Shown: one piece after another, positions 13,887 through 20,994 of the stretch
Layout: each line of letters starts with the position of its first letter
Numbering within the stretch: position 1 is the stretch's first letter
Assembly (NCBI GenBank): GCA_046597185.1
Contig: JBKJLF010000064.1
Location: 1 to 21,782 of the forward strand
Length of the DNA: 21,782 bases
DNA from: CAMBDR01 sp046597185
GTDB taxonomy: Bacteria; Pseudomonadota; Gammaproteobacteria; Burkholderiales; Burkholderiaceae_D
Reading direction: 5' to 3'
Program-made: the position numbers and the translations under genes
Notes under the pieces: model-generated
The model's input: the letters and a program-made list of their open reading frames with translations, nothing else
Database searches by the model: none
What the model was told of the DNA's origin: nothing

Positions 13887-16130
13887 ATGGTTTATGTTGT
13901 ATCGCGTGAAGTTCAAGATCGATGGTTGGCTGGCTTAAGCGAGTCTGAGTGCGCACGCATGGAGCAAGCACTGGAGTTTGTTTCGCCCATTTACGAAGGC
14001 AATACCGTGGTTGCAGGGCAATCGGCCTTGAACTTTTCGCTCTCAGTGGCCTGTATTGTGGCCTCGCTCACCAGCGATGTCGAAACCCGTTTGGCCGGTT
14101 TGTTGTTTGAAGTGGCCACCATCAATATGCCACTGACCGAGAAAATCGAAAGCCAATTCGGTAAAGATGTGGCCGATTTGGTGTCAGGGGTGCATAAATT
14201 GATCCGTATGCGCCAACTCACGCTGGGTCAGCAAGAAGTCGGGCGCGGCAAAAACGCGGCGCAACAGGCTCTGGCACAAATTGAAACTCTGCGTAAAATG
14301 TTATTGGCCATGGCCTCCGATATGCGTGTGGTGTTGGTGCGCTTGGCGTCACGTCTGGCGGTGCTGCGCTATTTTGCCGAGCAAAAATTGCAAAATCAGG
14401 TGGTGCATGATTACGCTCGCGAAACCCTGGATTTGTATTCGCCCTTGGCCAACCGGTTGGGGATTGGTCAATTAAAGTGGGAATTGGAAGACCTGTCGTT
14501 TCGCTTTATGGAGCCGGAGGCCTATAAACGTATCGCAAAAATGCTGGAAGAAAAGCGCATGAGTCGGGAAAGCTTTGTCGATAGCGCGATCCGGCGTTTG
14601 AAAGCCGAATTGGTTGCCGCTGAAATCGAAGCTGAAGTGTTTGGCCGTCCCAAGCATATTTACAGTATCTGGAACAAAATGCGTGGCAAGTCGGTGGATT
14701 TTTCCGATGTCTATGATGTGCGTGCTTTCCGCGTCATCGTCGAGGATGAAAAAACCTGTTATACGGTGCTGGGCATCTTGCACAATATCTGGACTTCGAT
14801 CCCCAAAGAATTTGACGATTATATCTCACGCCCCAAGCCTAATGGTTATAAATCGCTACATACGGTGGTGATTGCCGAAGACGGGCGCGCCATGGAAGTG
14901 CAGATTCGCACCAAAGAGATGCATCAATTTTCTGAATTTGGGGTGGCTGCGCATTGGCGTTACAAAGAGCGTAATGAAGCGACGAATATTGGTGGCCAGC
15001 AGTATGATGAAAAAATCGCCTGGCTACGCCAATTATTGGCCTGGAAAACCGATGTCACCGATGCGGTGGCTGCGCAAGAAGAGAGTCGCCGCGATTGGGT
15101 GGAAAAGCTCAAGGCCGCGACCCTGGATGACCGGATTTTCGTGCTCACCCCGCATGCGCGCGTGCTGGAGTTGCCCGTTGGCGCAACCCCGATTGATTTC
15201 GCTTTTTATTTGCATAGCGAAGTGGGTTATCGTTGTCGTGGTGCGCGCATCGATGGCGTGATGCTGCCCTTGAATACACCACTGCAAAATGGCCAGACGG
15301 TGGATATCATCACCGCCAAAAGTGGTTCGATTAATAGCGGCCCCTCGCGTGACTGGTTAAGCCCTGGTTATGCCGCCAGCCCGCGCACGCGCGCCAAGAT
15401 TCGCGCCTGGTTTCATTCACTGGATCAACAGGAAACATTGAGCCATGGTCGAACCATCGTGGAAAAAGTACTGCAGCGCGAAGGTAAAACTTCGGTCAAT
15501 CTGGAAGAGTTGGCGCGCAAAAATAAATTTGAAACACTGGAAGACTTTTTGCTGGCGGTGGGCAAGGAAGAATTTACCCCGCGCATGATTGAACAAAGCC
15601 TGCATCCTGAGCCGGATCTCAAGGTGGTGCCGGATGAAGAAGTGGTGGTCAACAAAAGCCGTGCCTCCAGCGTCACGCAGGGTGCAAAGTCGGGGGTATT
15701 GGTGGTGGGTACCGATGGTTTGATGACCACGCTGGCCAAGTGTTGCAAGCCTGCGCCACCGGATGAGATTGTTGGCTTCATCACACATGGGCGCGGGGTG
15801 TCGATTCATCGTGCCAGTTGTAAAAATTTCGCGGAAATGCGTTCGCGTTCGCCCGAGCGTGAAATTCCGACCACCTGGGGCAATACCGGGCACGATACCG
15901 TGTACCCGGTCGATATCTTTGTTATTTCCACCGATCGTCAGGGCTTATTGCGCGATATCTCCGAAGTGTTTTCGCGCGATAAAATCAATGTGATCGGGGT
16001 CAATACCCAAAGTAGCAAAGGCTTGGCACGCATGTCGTTTACCGCAGAAATTGTCTCCACTGCGCAATTGCAAAAGGCATTAACTGCGATTCATGAGGTG
16101 CACGGGGTCAAGGATGTGCATCGGCGTTAG
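13887..16130 (+). CDS. relA: GTP pyrophosphokinase RelA
   Basis: A 747-residue stringent-response enzyme making (p)ppGpp from ATP and GTP/GDP on stalled ribosomes. The N-terminal pseudo-hydrolase domain (about 20-170) lacks the His-Asp metal motif; the corresponding stretch reads LLFEVATIN. The synthetase domain has RPKHIYSIWNKM, YDVRAFRVIV, EFDD at 308-311, RPKPNGYKSLH and EVQIRTKEMHQFSEFGVAAHW. EFDD rather than RFKD is the RelA-type signature. A TGS domain spans about 415-477. A zinc-finger-like segment has C619, C620, H641 and C645, and an ACT/RRM domain ends the protein. The upstream ribosome site is poor. Its 3' end overlaps the opposing CDF gene by 23 bases. Confidence 0.95.
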   Translation: MVYVVSREVQDRWLAGLSESECARMEQALEFVSPIYEGNTVVAGQSALNFSLSVACIVASLTSDVETRLAGLLFEVATINMPLTEKIESQFGKDVADLVSGVHKLIRMRQLTLGQQEVGRGKNAAQQALAQIETLRKMLLAMASDMRVVLVRLASRLAVLRYFAEQKLQNQVVHDYARETLDLYSPLANRLGIGQLKWELEDLSFRFMEPEAYKRIAKMLEEKRMSRESFVDSAIRRLKAELVAAEIEAEVFGRPKHIYSIWNKMRGKSVDFSDVYDVRAFRVIVEDEKTCYTVLGILHNIWTSIPKEFDDYISRPKPNGYKSLHTVVIAEDGRAMEVQIRTKEMHQFSEFGVAAHWRYKERNEATNIGGQQYDEKIAWLRQLLAWKTDVTDAVAAQEESRRDWVEKLKAATLDDRIFVLTPHARVLELPVGATPIDFAFYLHSEVGYRCRGARIDGVMLPLNTPLQNGQTVDIITAKSGSINSGPSRDWLSPGYAASPRTRAKIRAWFHSLDQQETLSHGRTIVEKVLQREGKTSVNLEELARKNKFETLEDFLLAVGKEEFTPRMIEQSLHPEPDLKVVPDEEVVVNKSRASSVTQGAKSGVLVVGTDGLMTTLAKCCKPAPPDEIVGFITHGRGVSIHRASCKNFAEMRSRSPEREIPTTWGNTGHDTVYPVDIFVISTDRQGLLRDISEVFSRDKINVIGVNTQSSKGLARMSFTAEIVSTAQLQKALTAIHEVHGVKDVHRR

Positions 16131-17112
16131 TCGGGGTGCATGTTGTGCTGCTGCAGGCATCATGGTGCGCCATATCATGCGTTTCGGCCTGGATGGTAAT
16201 ATGATCGATGCCGTATTTACTCAGCAACATGGCTTTGACTTGGCCCAGTATGCTTGGCCAGTTGAGTAAATTCTCGACTTCAAGATGACCGATCAATGCG
16301 CTTTCCCCGTGTGACATTTCCCAGACATGTAAGTCATGCACAGAAATCACACCTTCAATGGTTTTTAAATCGGTGCCAACCTGAATATAGTCAATATGAT
16401 GTGGCACGCCTTGCATCAGGAAGTGGTAAGAATCGCGCAATACGCCGATGGTGGATTTCAAAATCAGCAGTGAGACCAAAATCGACAGTAGCGGGTCAAT
16501 TTGCATCCAGCCTGTGAAGATAACGATGATGCCCGCAGCGAAGGCGGCAACCGAACCCAATAAATCACCCATCACATGCACCAGGGCGGCGCGGGTGTTC
16601 AAATTACTCTCGCCATGGGTCAACATCCACGCCACCACCACATTGAGTAAAAAGCCCAGTCCTGCCACGATCATGACCGATTTGCCATTGACTTCACTGG
16701 GGTGCGAAAAGCGTGAAATGGCTTCAAAAATAATCCAGGCCACCAGCAACAACATGGCAATGGCATTGATGAAGGCGGCCAGGGCTTCGCTGCGGCCAAA
16801 GCCAAACGAATGTTTTTCTGACGGTGGGCGTTGGGCAATGATTTGTGCAATCAAGGCCAAACCCAGTGCCGCAGCATCGGTCATCATATGGCCTGCATCG
16901 GAAATTAAAGCCAGCGAATGCGCAAACCAGCCGGTAGCCGCTTCAACCAGGGCAAAACCCAAGGTTAAGCTCAAAGCCCAAATCAGTTTGCTGACATTTT
17001 TTGGTACATGGCTATGATTATGTTTGGCATCGCCACTGCCATGGTCATGTAAGTGTTCTGCGTGCTCAGCGTGTTCTGCGTGGTGACCGTGATGGCCGTG
17101 ATGATTATGCAT
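16108..17112 (-). CDS. cation diffusion facilitator, zinc-exporter type
   Basis: A 334-residue inner-membrane metal/proton antiporter resembling ZitB/CzcD, expected to export Zn2+ and similar ions. About six membrane helices start near residue 42. Metal-site motifs are DAGHMMTD (Asp72, His75, Asp79) in helix 2 and HVMGD (His179, Asp183) in helix 5. A soluble C-terminal domain follows, containing HDLHVWEMSHGESALIGHLEV. The N-terminus is strikingly His-rich (14 His in the first 35 residues), encoded by a 9-bp periodic repeat. The start is set at ATG 17112 because the conserved protein begins there; the frame stays open to 17211 without family features. There is no strong ribosome site. Its stop lies inside the end of relA. 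Confidence 0.9.
   Translation of the reverse strand: MHNHHGHHGHHAEHAEHAEHLHDHGSGDAKHNHSHVPKNVSKLIWALSLTLGFALVEAATGWFAHSLALISDAGHMMTDAAALGLALIAQIIAQRPPSEKHSFGFGRSEALAAFINAIAMLLLVAWIIFEAISRFSHPSEVNGKSVMIVAGLGFLLNVVVAWMLTHGESNLNTRAALVHVMGDLLGSVAAFAAGIIVIFTGWMQIDPLLSILVSLLILKSTIGVLRDSYHFLMQGVPHHIDYIQVGTDLKTIEGVISVHDLHVWEMSHGESALIGHLEVENLLNWPSILGQVKAMLLSKYGIDHITIQAETHDMAHHDACSSTTCTPTNADAHP
17054..17098 (-). repeat. 9-bp periodic repeat encoding the His-rich CDF N-terminus
   Basis: Five consecutive 9-base units on the plus strand: TGTTCTGCG, TGCTCAGCG, TGTTCTGCG, TGGTGACCG, TGATGGCCG. They encode (minus strand) two GHH and three AEH units. The first and third copies are identical. Confidence 0.85.
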
Positions 17113-17244
17113 GGTTGAGTGAAAACTTGAGAATATCAGCCTGCAGTGTAAAGGAATTTCGCCTGAGGTTTGCTCTTGGTGCGCTAAATAAGTGCCGGGT
17201 TTGCGCCGCACTGCAAAAAAAGTTTGTTTCGTCCGGTTTAATCC

Positions 17245-17273
17245 TTGTATTTTGCTTGAAAGCTGACTATAAT
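17245..17273 (+). promoter_or_regulatory. sigma-70 promoter of tRNA-Val
   Basis: TTGTAT (17245-17250) and a perfect TATAAT (17268-17273) are separated by 17 bases. The expected start near 17280 is a few bases ahead of the mature tRNA 5' end at 17284. It may also drive read-through into the thrS leader. Confidence 0.8.
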
Positions 17274-17283
17274 AGCTGGCTTC

Positions 17284-17360
17284 GGGCGGTTAGTTCAGCT
17301 GGTTAGAATACTTGGTCGACATCCAAGGGGTCGGGGATTCGAATTCCTCACCGCCCACCA
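17284..17360 (+). tRNA. tRNA-Val (anticodon GAC)
   Basis: A 77-base cloverleaf with encoded CCA. The acceptor stem is GGGCGGT with ACCGCCC, the D stem GTTC with GAAT, the anticodon stem CTTGG (17311-17315) with CCAAG (17323-17327), a 5-base variable loop, and the T stem GGGGA with TCCTC around TTCGAAT. The anticodon loop is TCGACAT, giving anticodon GAC at 17318-17320. Position 33 is C (17317) where U is nearly universal. T-rich runs follow the CCA and may serve as a termination region. Confidence 0.95.
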
Positions 17361-17420
17361 GAATTTTTTGCAGTTTTTTTGATATGTCTGATTTTTTTAT
17401 ATAAGAGTGAGAAAGGCAGC

Positions 17421-17468
17421 ATGGTTATGACACCGCGAACACCGAGCACCACTTGCCAACGCTGCTAA
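17421..17468 (+). CDS. threonine-rich leader peptide of thrS
   Basis: A 15-codon open frame, ATG at 17421 to TAA at 17466-17468, reading MVMTPRTPSTTCQRC. Four of fifteen codons are Thr (ACA, ACA, ACC, ACT), two of them adjacent at 17448-17453. A ribosome site (GAAAGG, 17411-17416) lies four bases before the ATG; a second in-frame ATG at 17427 is ten bases away. The stop codon overlaps the left arm of the antiterminator hairpin. The inferred role is to sense charged tRNA-Thr by ribosome stalling, as leader peptides do for amino-acid operons. Possible promoter elements just upstream are TTGATA (17379-17384) and TATAAG (17400-17405) with a short 15-base spacer; read-through from the tRNA promoter is the alternative. 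Confidence 0.75.
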   Translation: MVMTPRTPSTTCQRC

Positions 17469-17521
17469 TTGCCTGCTTTTCCCATATCCTGAAAAGAGCG
17501 CGGTTAGTCCGCGTTTTTTTT
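17465..17521 (+). terminator. thrS attenuator: antiterminator and terminator
   Basis: The terminator stem is CGCGG (17499-17503), loop TTAGT, CCGCG (17509-17513), followed by eight T (17514-17521). The competing fold pairs CTAATTGCCTGCTTTTC (17465-17481) with GAAAAGAGCGCGGTTAG (17491-17507) at 15 of 17 positions (three G-U) around a 9-base loop. It captures the whole left arm of the terminator, so the two are mutually exclusive. A ribosome finishing the leader peptide at 17466-17468 would cover the left antiterminator arm and favour termination; one stalled at the Thr codons would leave it free. Confidence 0.75.
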
Positions 17522-17615
17522 CGTCTACAGTTTTGTCTTTGCATGGCAATATCCTTTAAAACTATTTGACCAGCGTAACACGCCAGTTTGGCGCAGCCTG
17601 GTACAGGAGAAAATG

Positions 17616-19532
17616 ATGGTTTCAGTTCGCCTTCCCGATGGTTCAGTACGTCAATATGATGCGCCGCAAACCGTGGCTCAAGTGGCTGCCAGTATCGGTA
17701 CCGGCTTGGCCAAGGCTGCGCTGGCAGGTAAAGTTGATGGTAAATTGGTGGATACCTCGTATTTGATCGAGCAAGATGCTGATTTGGCCATTATTACCGA
17801 TAAAGATCCGACGGGTCTCGAAGTAATTCGCCATTCCACCGCCCATTTATTGGCGTATGCAGTCAAAGATTTATTCCCGGAAGCGCAAGTAACCATTGGT
17901 CCGGTGATTGAAGATGGCTTTTTCTACGATTTTTCGTATAAGCGTGCGTTTACCCCGGAAGACTTGCAAGCGATTGAAAAGAAAATGCTGGAACTGGCCA
18001 AAAAAGACGAGCCAGTCACACGCAAAGTCTTGCCGCGCGATGAAGCGGTGGCGTATTTTAAATCGATAGGCGAGGCGTATAAGGCGGAAATCATTGAATC
18101 GATTCCGGCGGATCAAGACGTGTCGCTCTACACCGAAGGCGCATTCACCGATTTATGTCGTGGCCCCCACGTGCCCTCGACCGGTAAGTTAAAAGTCTTC
18201 AAGCTGATGAAGTTGGCGGGCGCGTATTGGCGCGGTGATTCGAAAAATGAAATGTTGCAGCGCGTGTATGGCACTGCCTGGGCCAAAAAAGAAGATCTGG
18301 AAGCCTATTTGCATCGCCTGGAAGAAGCGGAAAAGCGTGACCACCGCAAGCTTGGGCGTTTGTTGGATTTATTCCACATGCAGGAAGAAGCGCCGGGCCT
18401 GGTGTTTTGGCATCCTAAAGGCTGGAGTATTTGGCAGCAAGTGGAACAATATATGCGTCGCGTGTATCAGGAATGCGGCTACCAGGAGGTGAAAGCGCCG
18501 CAAATTCTGGATCGCAGCCTGTGGGAAAAAACCGGGCATTGGGATAATTACCGCGACAATATGTTTACCACCGACTCGGAAAACCGCCAATATGCGTTAA
18601 AACCGATGAATTGCCCTGGTCATGTGCAAATTTTCAAGCATGAATTGCGCAGCTATCGCGAATTGCCTTTGCGCTACGGCGAATTTGGTCAATGTCATCG
18701 CAATGAATCGTCCGGTGCGTTGCATGGCATCATGCGGGTGCGTGGCTTTACTCAGGACGATGGCCATGTGTTTTGTACCGAAGATCAAATTTACGCTGAA
18801 GTTTTAGCCTTTCATCCGCAGGCGATGCAAGTGTATGCCGATTTTGGCTTTTCCGATATTTCGATCAAACTGGCTTTGCGTCCGGACAATCGGGTGGGTT
18901 CCGATGAAATTTGGGATAAATCGGAAGAGGCCGTGCGCGCTGCCCTGCGTGGTTGCGGCGTCACCTGGGAAGAATTGCCGGGGGAGGGCGCATTTTATGG
19001 GCCAAAGATTGAATACCATTTAAAAGACAGTCTGGGTCGCCCCTGGCAGGTTGGCACGATCCAGGTTGACTTTAATACCGCTGAGCGTTTGGGCGCGACT
19101 TACAAAACCCATGATGATGATCGCAAATCGCCGGTGATGTTGCATCGGGCCATTGTGGGTTCGTTGGAGCGTTTTATCGGTATCCTGATTGAAAGCTACG
19201 CAGGCGCTTTACCGATGTGGTTGGCCCCGATTCAAGTGGCCGTATTGAATATTTCGGAGTCGCAAGCGGATTATGCGCAACAAATCAGTAAAAAATTGCA
19301 GAAATCGGGCTTAAGAGTGCATCTTGATTTGCGCAATGAGAAGATAACCTATAAAATACGCGAGCATTCTCTGCAAAAGCTCCCTTATATTTTGGTGTTG
19401 GGAGATAAAGAGCGGGATGCAGGCACGGTGGCCGTGCGCGCGCGGGGTAATCTCGACTTGGGTGTGATGCCAATTGAGACATTGGTGGAACGTCTGTTAC
19501 TTGAAGTGTCCAATAAAACCGCTGCGCAATAA
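17616..19532 (+). CDS. thrS: threonyl-tRNA synthetase
   Basis: A 638-residue class II synthetase charging tRNA-Thr. The order is an N-terminal TGS domain (1-62), an editing domain with His73, His77 (HSTAH) and Cys181 (LCRGPHVP), a catalytic core with zinc ligands Cys333 (NCPGH), His384 (TQDDGHVF) and His510 (HRAIVGS), and a C-terminal anticodon-binding domain. The zinc positions are each one less than in Escherichia coli. Two adjacent ATGs exist; 17616 is preferred because AGGAG (17605-17609) is six bases away, against three for 17613. A 5-bp hairpin (17581-17593) precedes the ribosome site. It heads the operon thrS-infC-rpmI-rplT and is preceded by the Thr attenuator. A weak second promoter (TTGTCT, 18 bases, TAAAAC, 17533-17562) lies after the terminator. 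Confidence 0.97.
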   Translation: MVSVRLPDGSVRQYDAPQTVAQVAASIGTGLAKAALAGKVDGKLVDTSYLIEQDADLAIITDKDPTGLEVIRHSTAHLLAYAVKDLFPEAQVTIGPVIEDGFFYDFSYKRAFTPEDLQAIEKKMLELAKKDEPVTRKVLPRDEAVAYFKSIGEAYKAEIIESIPADQDVSLYTEGAFTDLCRGPHVPSTGKLKVFKLMKLAGAYWRGDSKNEMLQRVYGTAWAKKEDLEAYLHRLEEAEKRDHRKLGRLLDLFHMQEEAPGLVFWHPKGWSIWQQVEQYMRRVYQECGYQEVKAPQILDRSLWEKTGHWDNYRDNMFTTDSENRQYALKPMNCPGHVQIFKHELRSYRELPLRYGEFGQCHRNESSGALHGIMRVRGFTQDDGHVFCTEDQIYAEVLAFHPQAMQVYADFGFSDISIKLALRPDNRVGSDEIWDKSEEAVRAALRGCGVTWEELPGEGAFYGPKIEYHLKDSLGRPWQVGTIQVDFNTAERLGATYKTHDDDRKSPVMLHRAIVGSLERFIGILIESYAGALPMWLAPIQVAVLNISESQADYAQQISKKLQKSGLRVHLDLRNEKITYKIREHSLQKLPYILVLGDKERDAGTVAVRARGNLDLGVMPIETLVERLLLEVSNKTAAQ

Positions 19533-19572
19533 TGCGCATGGCTTAATTTTTTTCTTTGTAAAGGAAACGGCA

Positions 19573-20094
19573 ATAGCTACTGAAAAGTCGCATCGCATTA
19601 ATGGCGAGATAACAGCCCCTGAATTGCGCTTGAGCGGCGTCGAAAACGAGCCGCTCGGCATAGTCAGCTTGGCTGAGGCCTTCCGCTTGGCGGAAGAAGC
19701 AAATGTGGATTTGGTGGAAATTGCGCCTACGGCGCAGCCTCCCGTGGCGCGCCTGATGGACTATGGAAAGTTCAAATATCAGGAGCAAAAGAAAGCCCAC
19801 GAAGCCAAACTGAAGCAAAAAGTCATCCTGGTGAAGGAGGTCAAGTTTCGTCCGGGTACGGATGATGGTGACTACAACATCAAGCTGCGCAATTTGACCA
19901 AGTTTTTGGAAGATGGCGATAAAACCAAAATCACGCTGCGCTTTCGCGGTCGCGAAATGGCGCATCAGGACATCGGGTTCCGCATGTTGGAGCGCCTGAA
20001 GGCCGATTTGGAACCGTTCGGGCAGGTCGAGCAGTTTCCAAAGATGGAAGGCCGGCAAATGATTATGGTGCTGTCACCGAAAAAGAAAAAGTAA
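19573..20094 (+). CDS. infC: translation initiation factor IF-3, AUA start
   Basis: A 173-residue IF3. The N-domain has RINGEITAPELRLSG and VDLVEIAPTAQPPVARLMDYGKF; the C-domain has KEVKFRPGTDDGDY and KITLRFRGREMAHQ, with the usual Lys-rich end. No ATG, GTG or TTG occurs in frame between the thrS stop and the conserved region. The ribosome site AAAGGA (19560-19565) is followed after seven bases by ATA at 19573, giving an N-terminus (M)ATEKSHRING of normal length. Escherichia coli infC uses the similarly rare AUU, and IF3 represses its own synthesis by rejecting it. The same logic is inferred here. The in-frame ATG at 19474 lies inside thrS and adds unrelated residues. The gene starts 40 bases after thrS. 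Confidence 0.93.
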   Translation: MATEKSHRINGEITAPELRLSGVENEPLGIVSLAEAFRLAEEANVDLVEIAPTAQPPVARLMDYGKFKYQEQKKAHEAKLKQKVILVKEVKFRPGTDDGDYNIKLRNLTKFLEDGDKTKITLRFRGREMAHQDIGFRMLERLKADLEPFGQVEQFPKMEGRQMIMVLSPKKKK

Positions 20095-20104
20095 GGATTT
20101 GCAG

Positions 20105-20263
20105 GGGAAGTGGGGGTAAAAGCCCACGGGTTATAAGTTCACTTCCCATGCCAAATGGTGGTCGAGACAAGTCTCGTGCTGCCCAACAAGTGAAAGCAGG
20201 CACCCAAGTGTAGCGTTGTGCTACCACCTGCAATCATAAATAATGGAGCTGGCGAAAAGCCAG
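20105..20263 (+). promoter_or_regulatory. structured leader before rpmI, probable L20/L35 control region
   Basis: The 177-base infC-rpmI spacer is packed with complementary arms: GGGAAGTG (20105-20112) with CACTTCCC (20140-20147), enclosing GGG/CCC; GGTGGT (20157-20162) with ACCACC (20223-20228), enclosing CGAGAC/GTCTCG (20163-20168, 20171-20176); GTAGC/GCTAC (20210-20214, 20220-20224), which competes with the ACCACC arm; and CTGGC-GAAAA-GCCAG (20249-20263) just before the start codon. In Escherichia coli ribosomal protein L20 represses rpmI-rplT through an RNA structure at this site. An equivalent role is inferred; the fold is not that of a family I recognise. Confidence 0.6.
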
Positions 20264-20271
20264 AGAGTACT

Positions 20272-20469
20272 ATGCCTAAAATGAAAACAAAGAGCTCTGC
20301 AAAGAAGCGCTTTCGTGTCCGTCCCGGTGGGACAGTCAAATGTGGTCATGCGTTTAAACGCCACATTTTGACCAAAAAAACCACCAAAAATAAGCGCCAG
20401 TTACGTGGTATTTGCAATGTGAATGCAGCCGATGTTGGCTCAGTCATGCGCATGATGCCTAACGCTTGA
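20272..20469 (+). CDS. rpmI: 50S ribosomal protein L35
   Basis: A 65-residue basic protein with the family start MPKMKTKSSAKKRF and the CGHAFKRHILTKKTTKNKRQLRG core. Normal length. The start ATG at 20272 is set by the family N-terminus; an upstream TTG at 20218 would add residues unlike L35. The nearest ribosome site is weak (GAGAG, 20263-20267), while a better GGAG (20245-20248) lies on the other side of a small hairpin. It is followed 25 bases later by rplT. Confidence 0.97.
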   Translation: MPKMKTKSSAKKRFRVRPGGTVKCGHAFKRHILTKKTTKNKRQLRGICNVNAADVGSVMRMMPNA

Positions 20470-20494
20470 ATCTCACGAACAAGAAGGAGTTGCA

Positions 20495-20854
20495 ATGCCA
20501 AGAGTAAAACGTGGGGTTACCGCGCGTGCCCGTCATAAAAAGGTTCTCGATTTAGCCAAAGGCTATCGTGGCCGTCGTAGTAAAGTCTATCGTATTGCCA
20601 AGCAAGCAGTGATGCGTGCTGGCCAATATGCCTATCGTGATCGTCGTAACAAGAAACGCGTATTCCGCGCTTTGTGGATCACCCGTATCAATGCGGCATC
20701 GCGTTCGCATGGCATGACTTACAGCGTGTTCATGAATGGCTTGAAAAAAGCCAGTATTGAACTTGATCGTAAAGTCTTGGCCGATATGGCTGTGATGGAC
20801 AAACCCGCATTTGCGGCGATTGTCAATCAAGTGAAAGCCAAGCTGGCTGCGTAA
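20495..20854 (+). CDS. rplT: 50S ribosomal protein L20
   Basis: A 119-residue protein with the family signature MPRVKRGVTARARHKKVLDLAKGYRG-like N-terminus and the INAASRSHGMTYSVFMNGLKKA globular part. It is needed for early 50S assembly and, in other bacteria, represses its own operon. The ribosome site AAGGAG (20484-20489) is five bases from the ATG. A strong intrinsic terminator follows at 20904-20938. Confidence 0.98.
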   Translation: MPRVKRGVTARARHKKVLDLAKGYRGRRSKVYRIAKQAVMRAGQYAYRDRRNKKRVFRALWITRINAASRSHGMTYSVFMNGLKKASIELDRKVLADMAVMDKPAFAAIVNQVKAKLAA

Positions 20855-20903
20855 TTGCGCGCTGGATGCTGAAATTGAGTGCTGAAATCAAGCTGTGACC
20901 TCG

Positions 20904-20938
20904 AACGGGGCAAAGGGAAATCCTCTGCCCCGTTTTTT
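20904..20938 (+). terminator. intrinsic terminator of the thrS-infC-rpmI-rplT operon
   Basis: AACGGGGCA (20904-20912) and TGCCCCGTT (20926-20934) form a 9-bp GC-rich stem, extended inside by AGG/CCT, and run into TTTTTT (20933-20938). It lies 49 bases after rplT, separating that operon from pheS. No Phe-rich leader peptide precedes it. Confidence 0.92.
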
Positions 20939-20945
20939 GCTTTCA

Positions 20946-20973
20946 TTGGTCGCATGCCAAAGCGACATAAAAT
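20946..20973 (+). promoter_or_regulatory. possible pheS promoter
   Basis: TTGGTC (20946-20951) and TAAAAT (20968-20973) are 16 bases apart, just after the rplT terminator. A dyad GTCGC-N8-GCGAC (20949-20953, 20962-20966) fills the spacer and may be an operator. Confidence 0.4.
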
Positions 20974-20994
20974 TTTACAGACTCGATTGCCTTA

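Noticed and set aside
13887..16130. Bifunctional SpoT/Rel identity
   Set aside because: The hydrolase HD motif is missing and the synthetase carries EFDD, so it is a RelA-type synthetase.
17113..17211. N-terminal extension of the CDF transporter
   Set aside because: The added 33 residues precede the natural His-rich start and show no CDF features or ribosome site.
17361..17400. T-rich runs after the tRNA as a strong intrinsic terminator
   Set aside because: No GC-rich hairpin other than the tRNA itself precedes them, so read-through into the thrS leader remains possible.
17433..17504. ACCGCG (17432-17437) pairing with CGCGGT (17499-17504) as the thrS antiterminator
   Set aside because: It would be blocked when the ribosome stalls at Thr codons, giving inverted logic; the 17-position pairing at 17465-17507 is longer and correctly placed.
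19474..19572. Upstream ATG extension of infC
   Set aside because: The extra residues come from the thrS reading region in another frame and do not resemble IF3; the ribosome site points to 19573.
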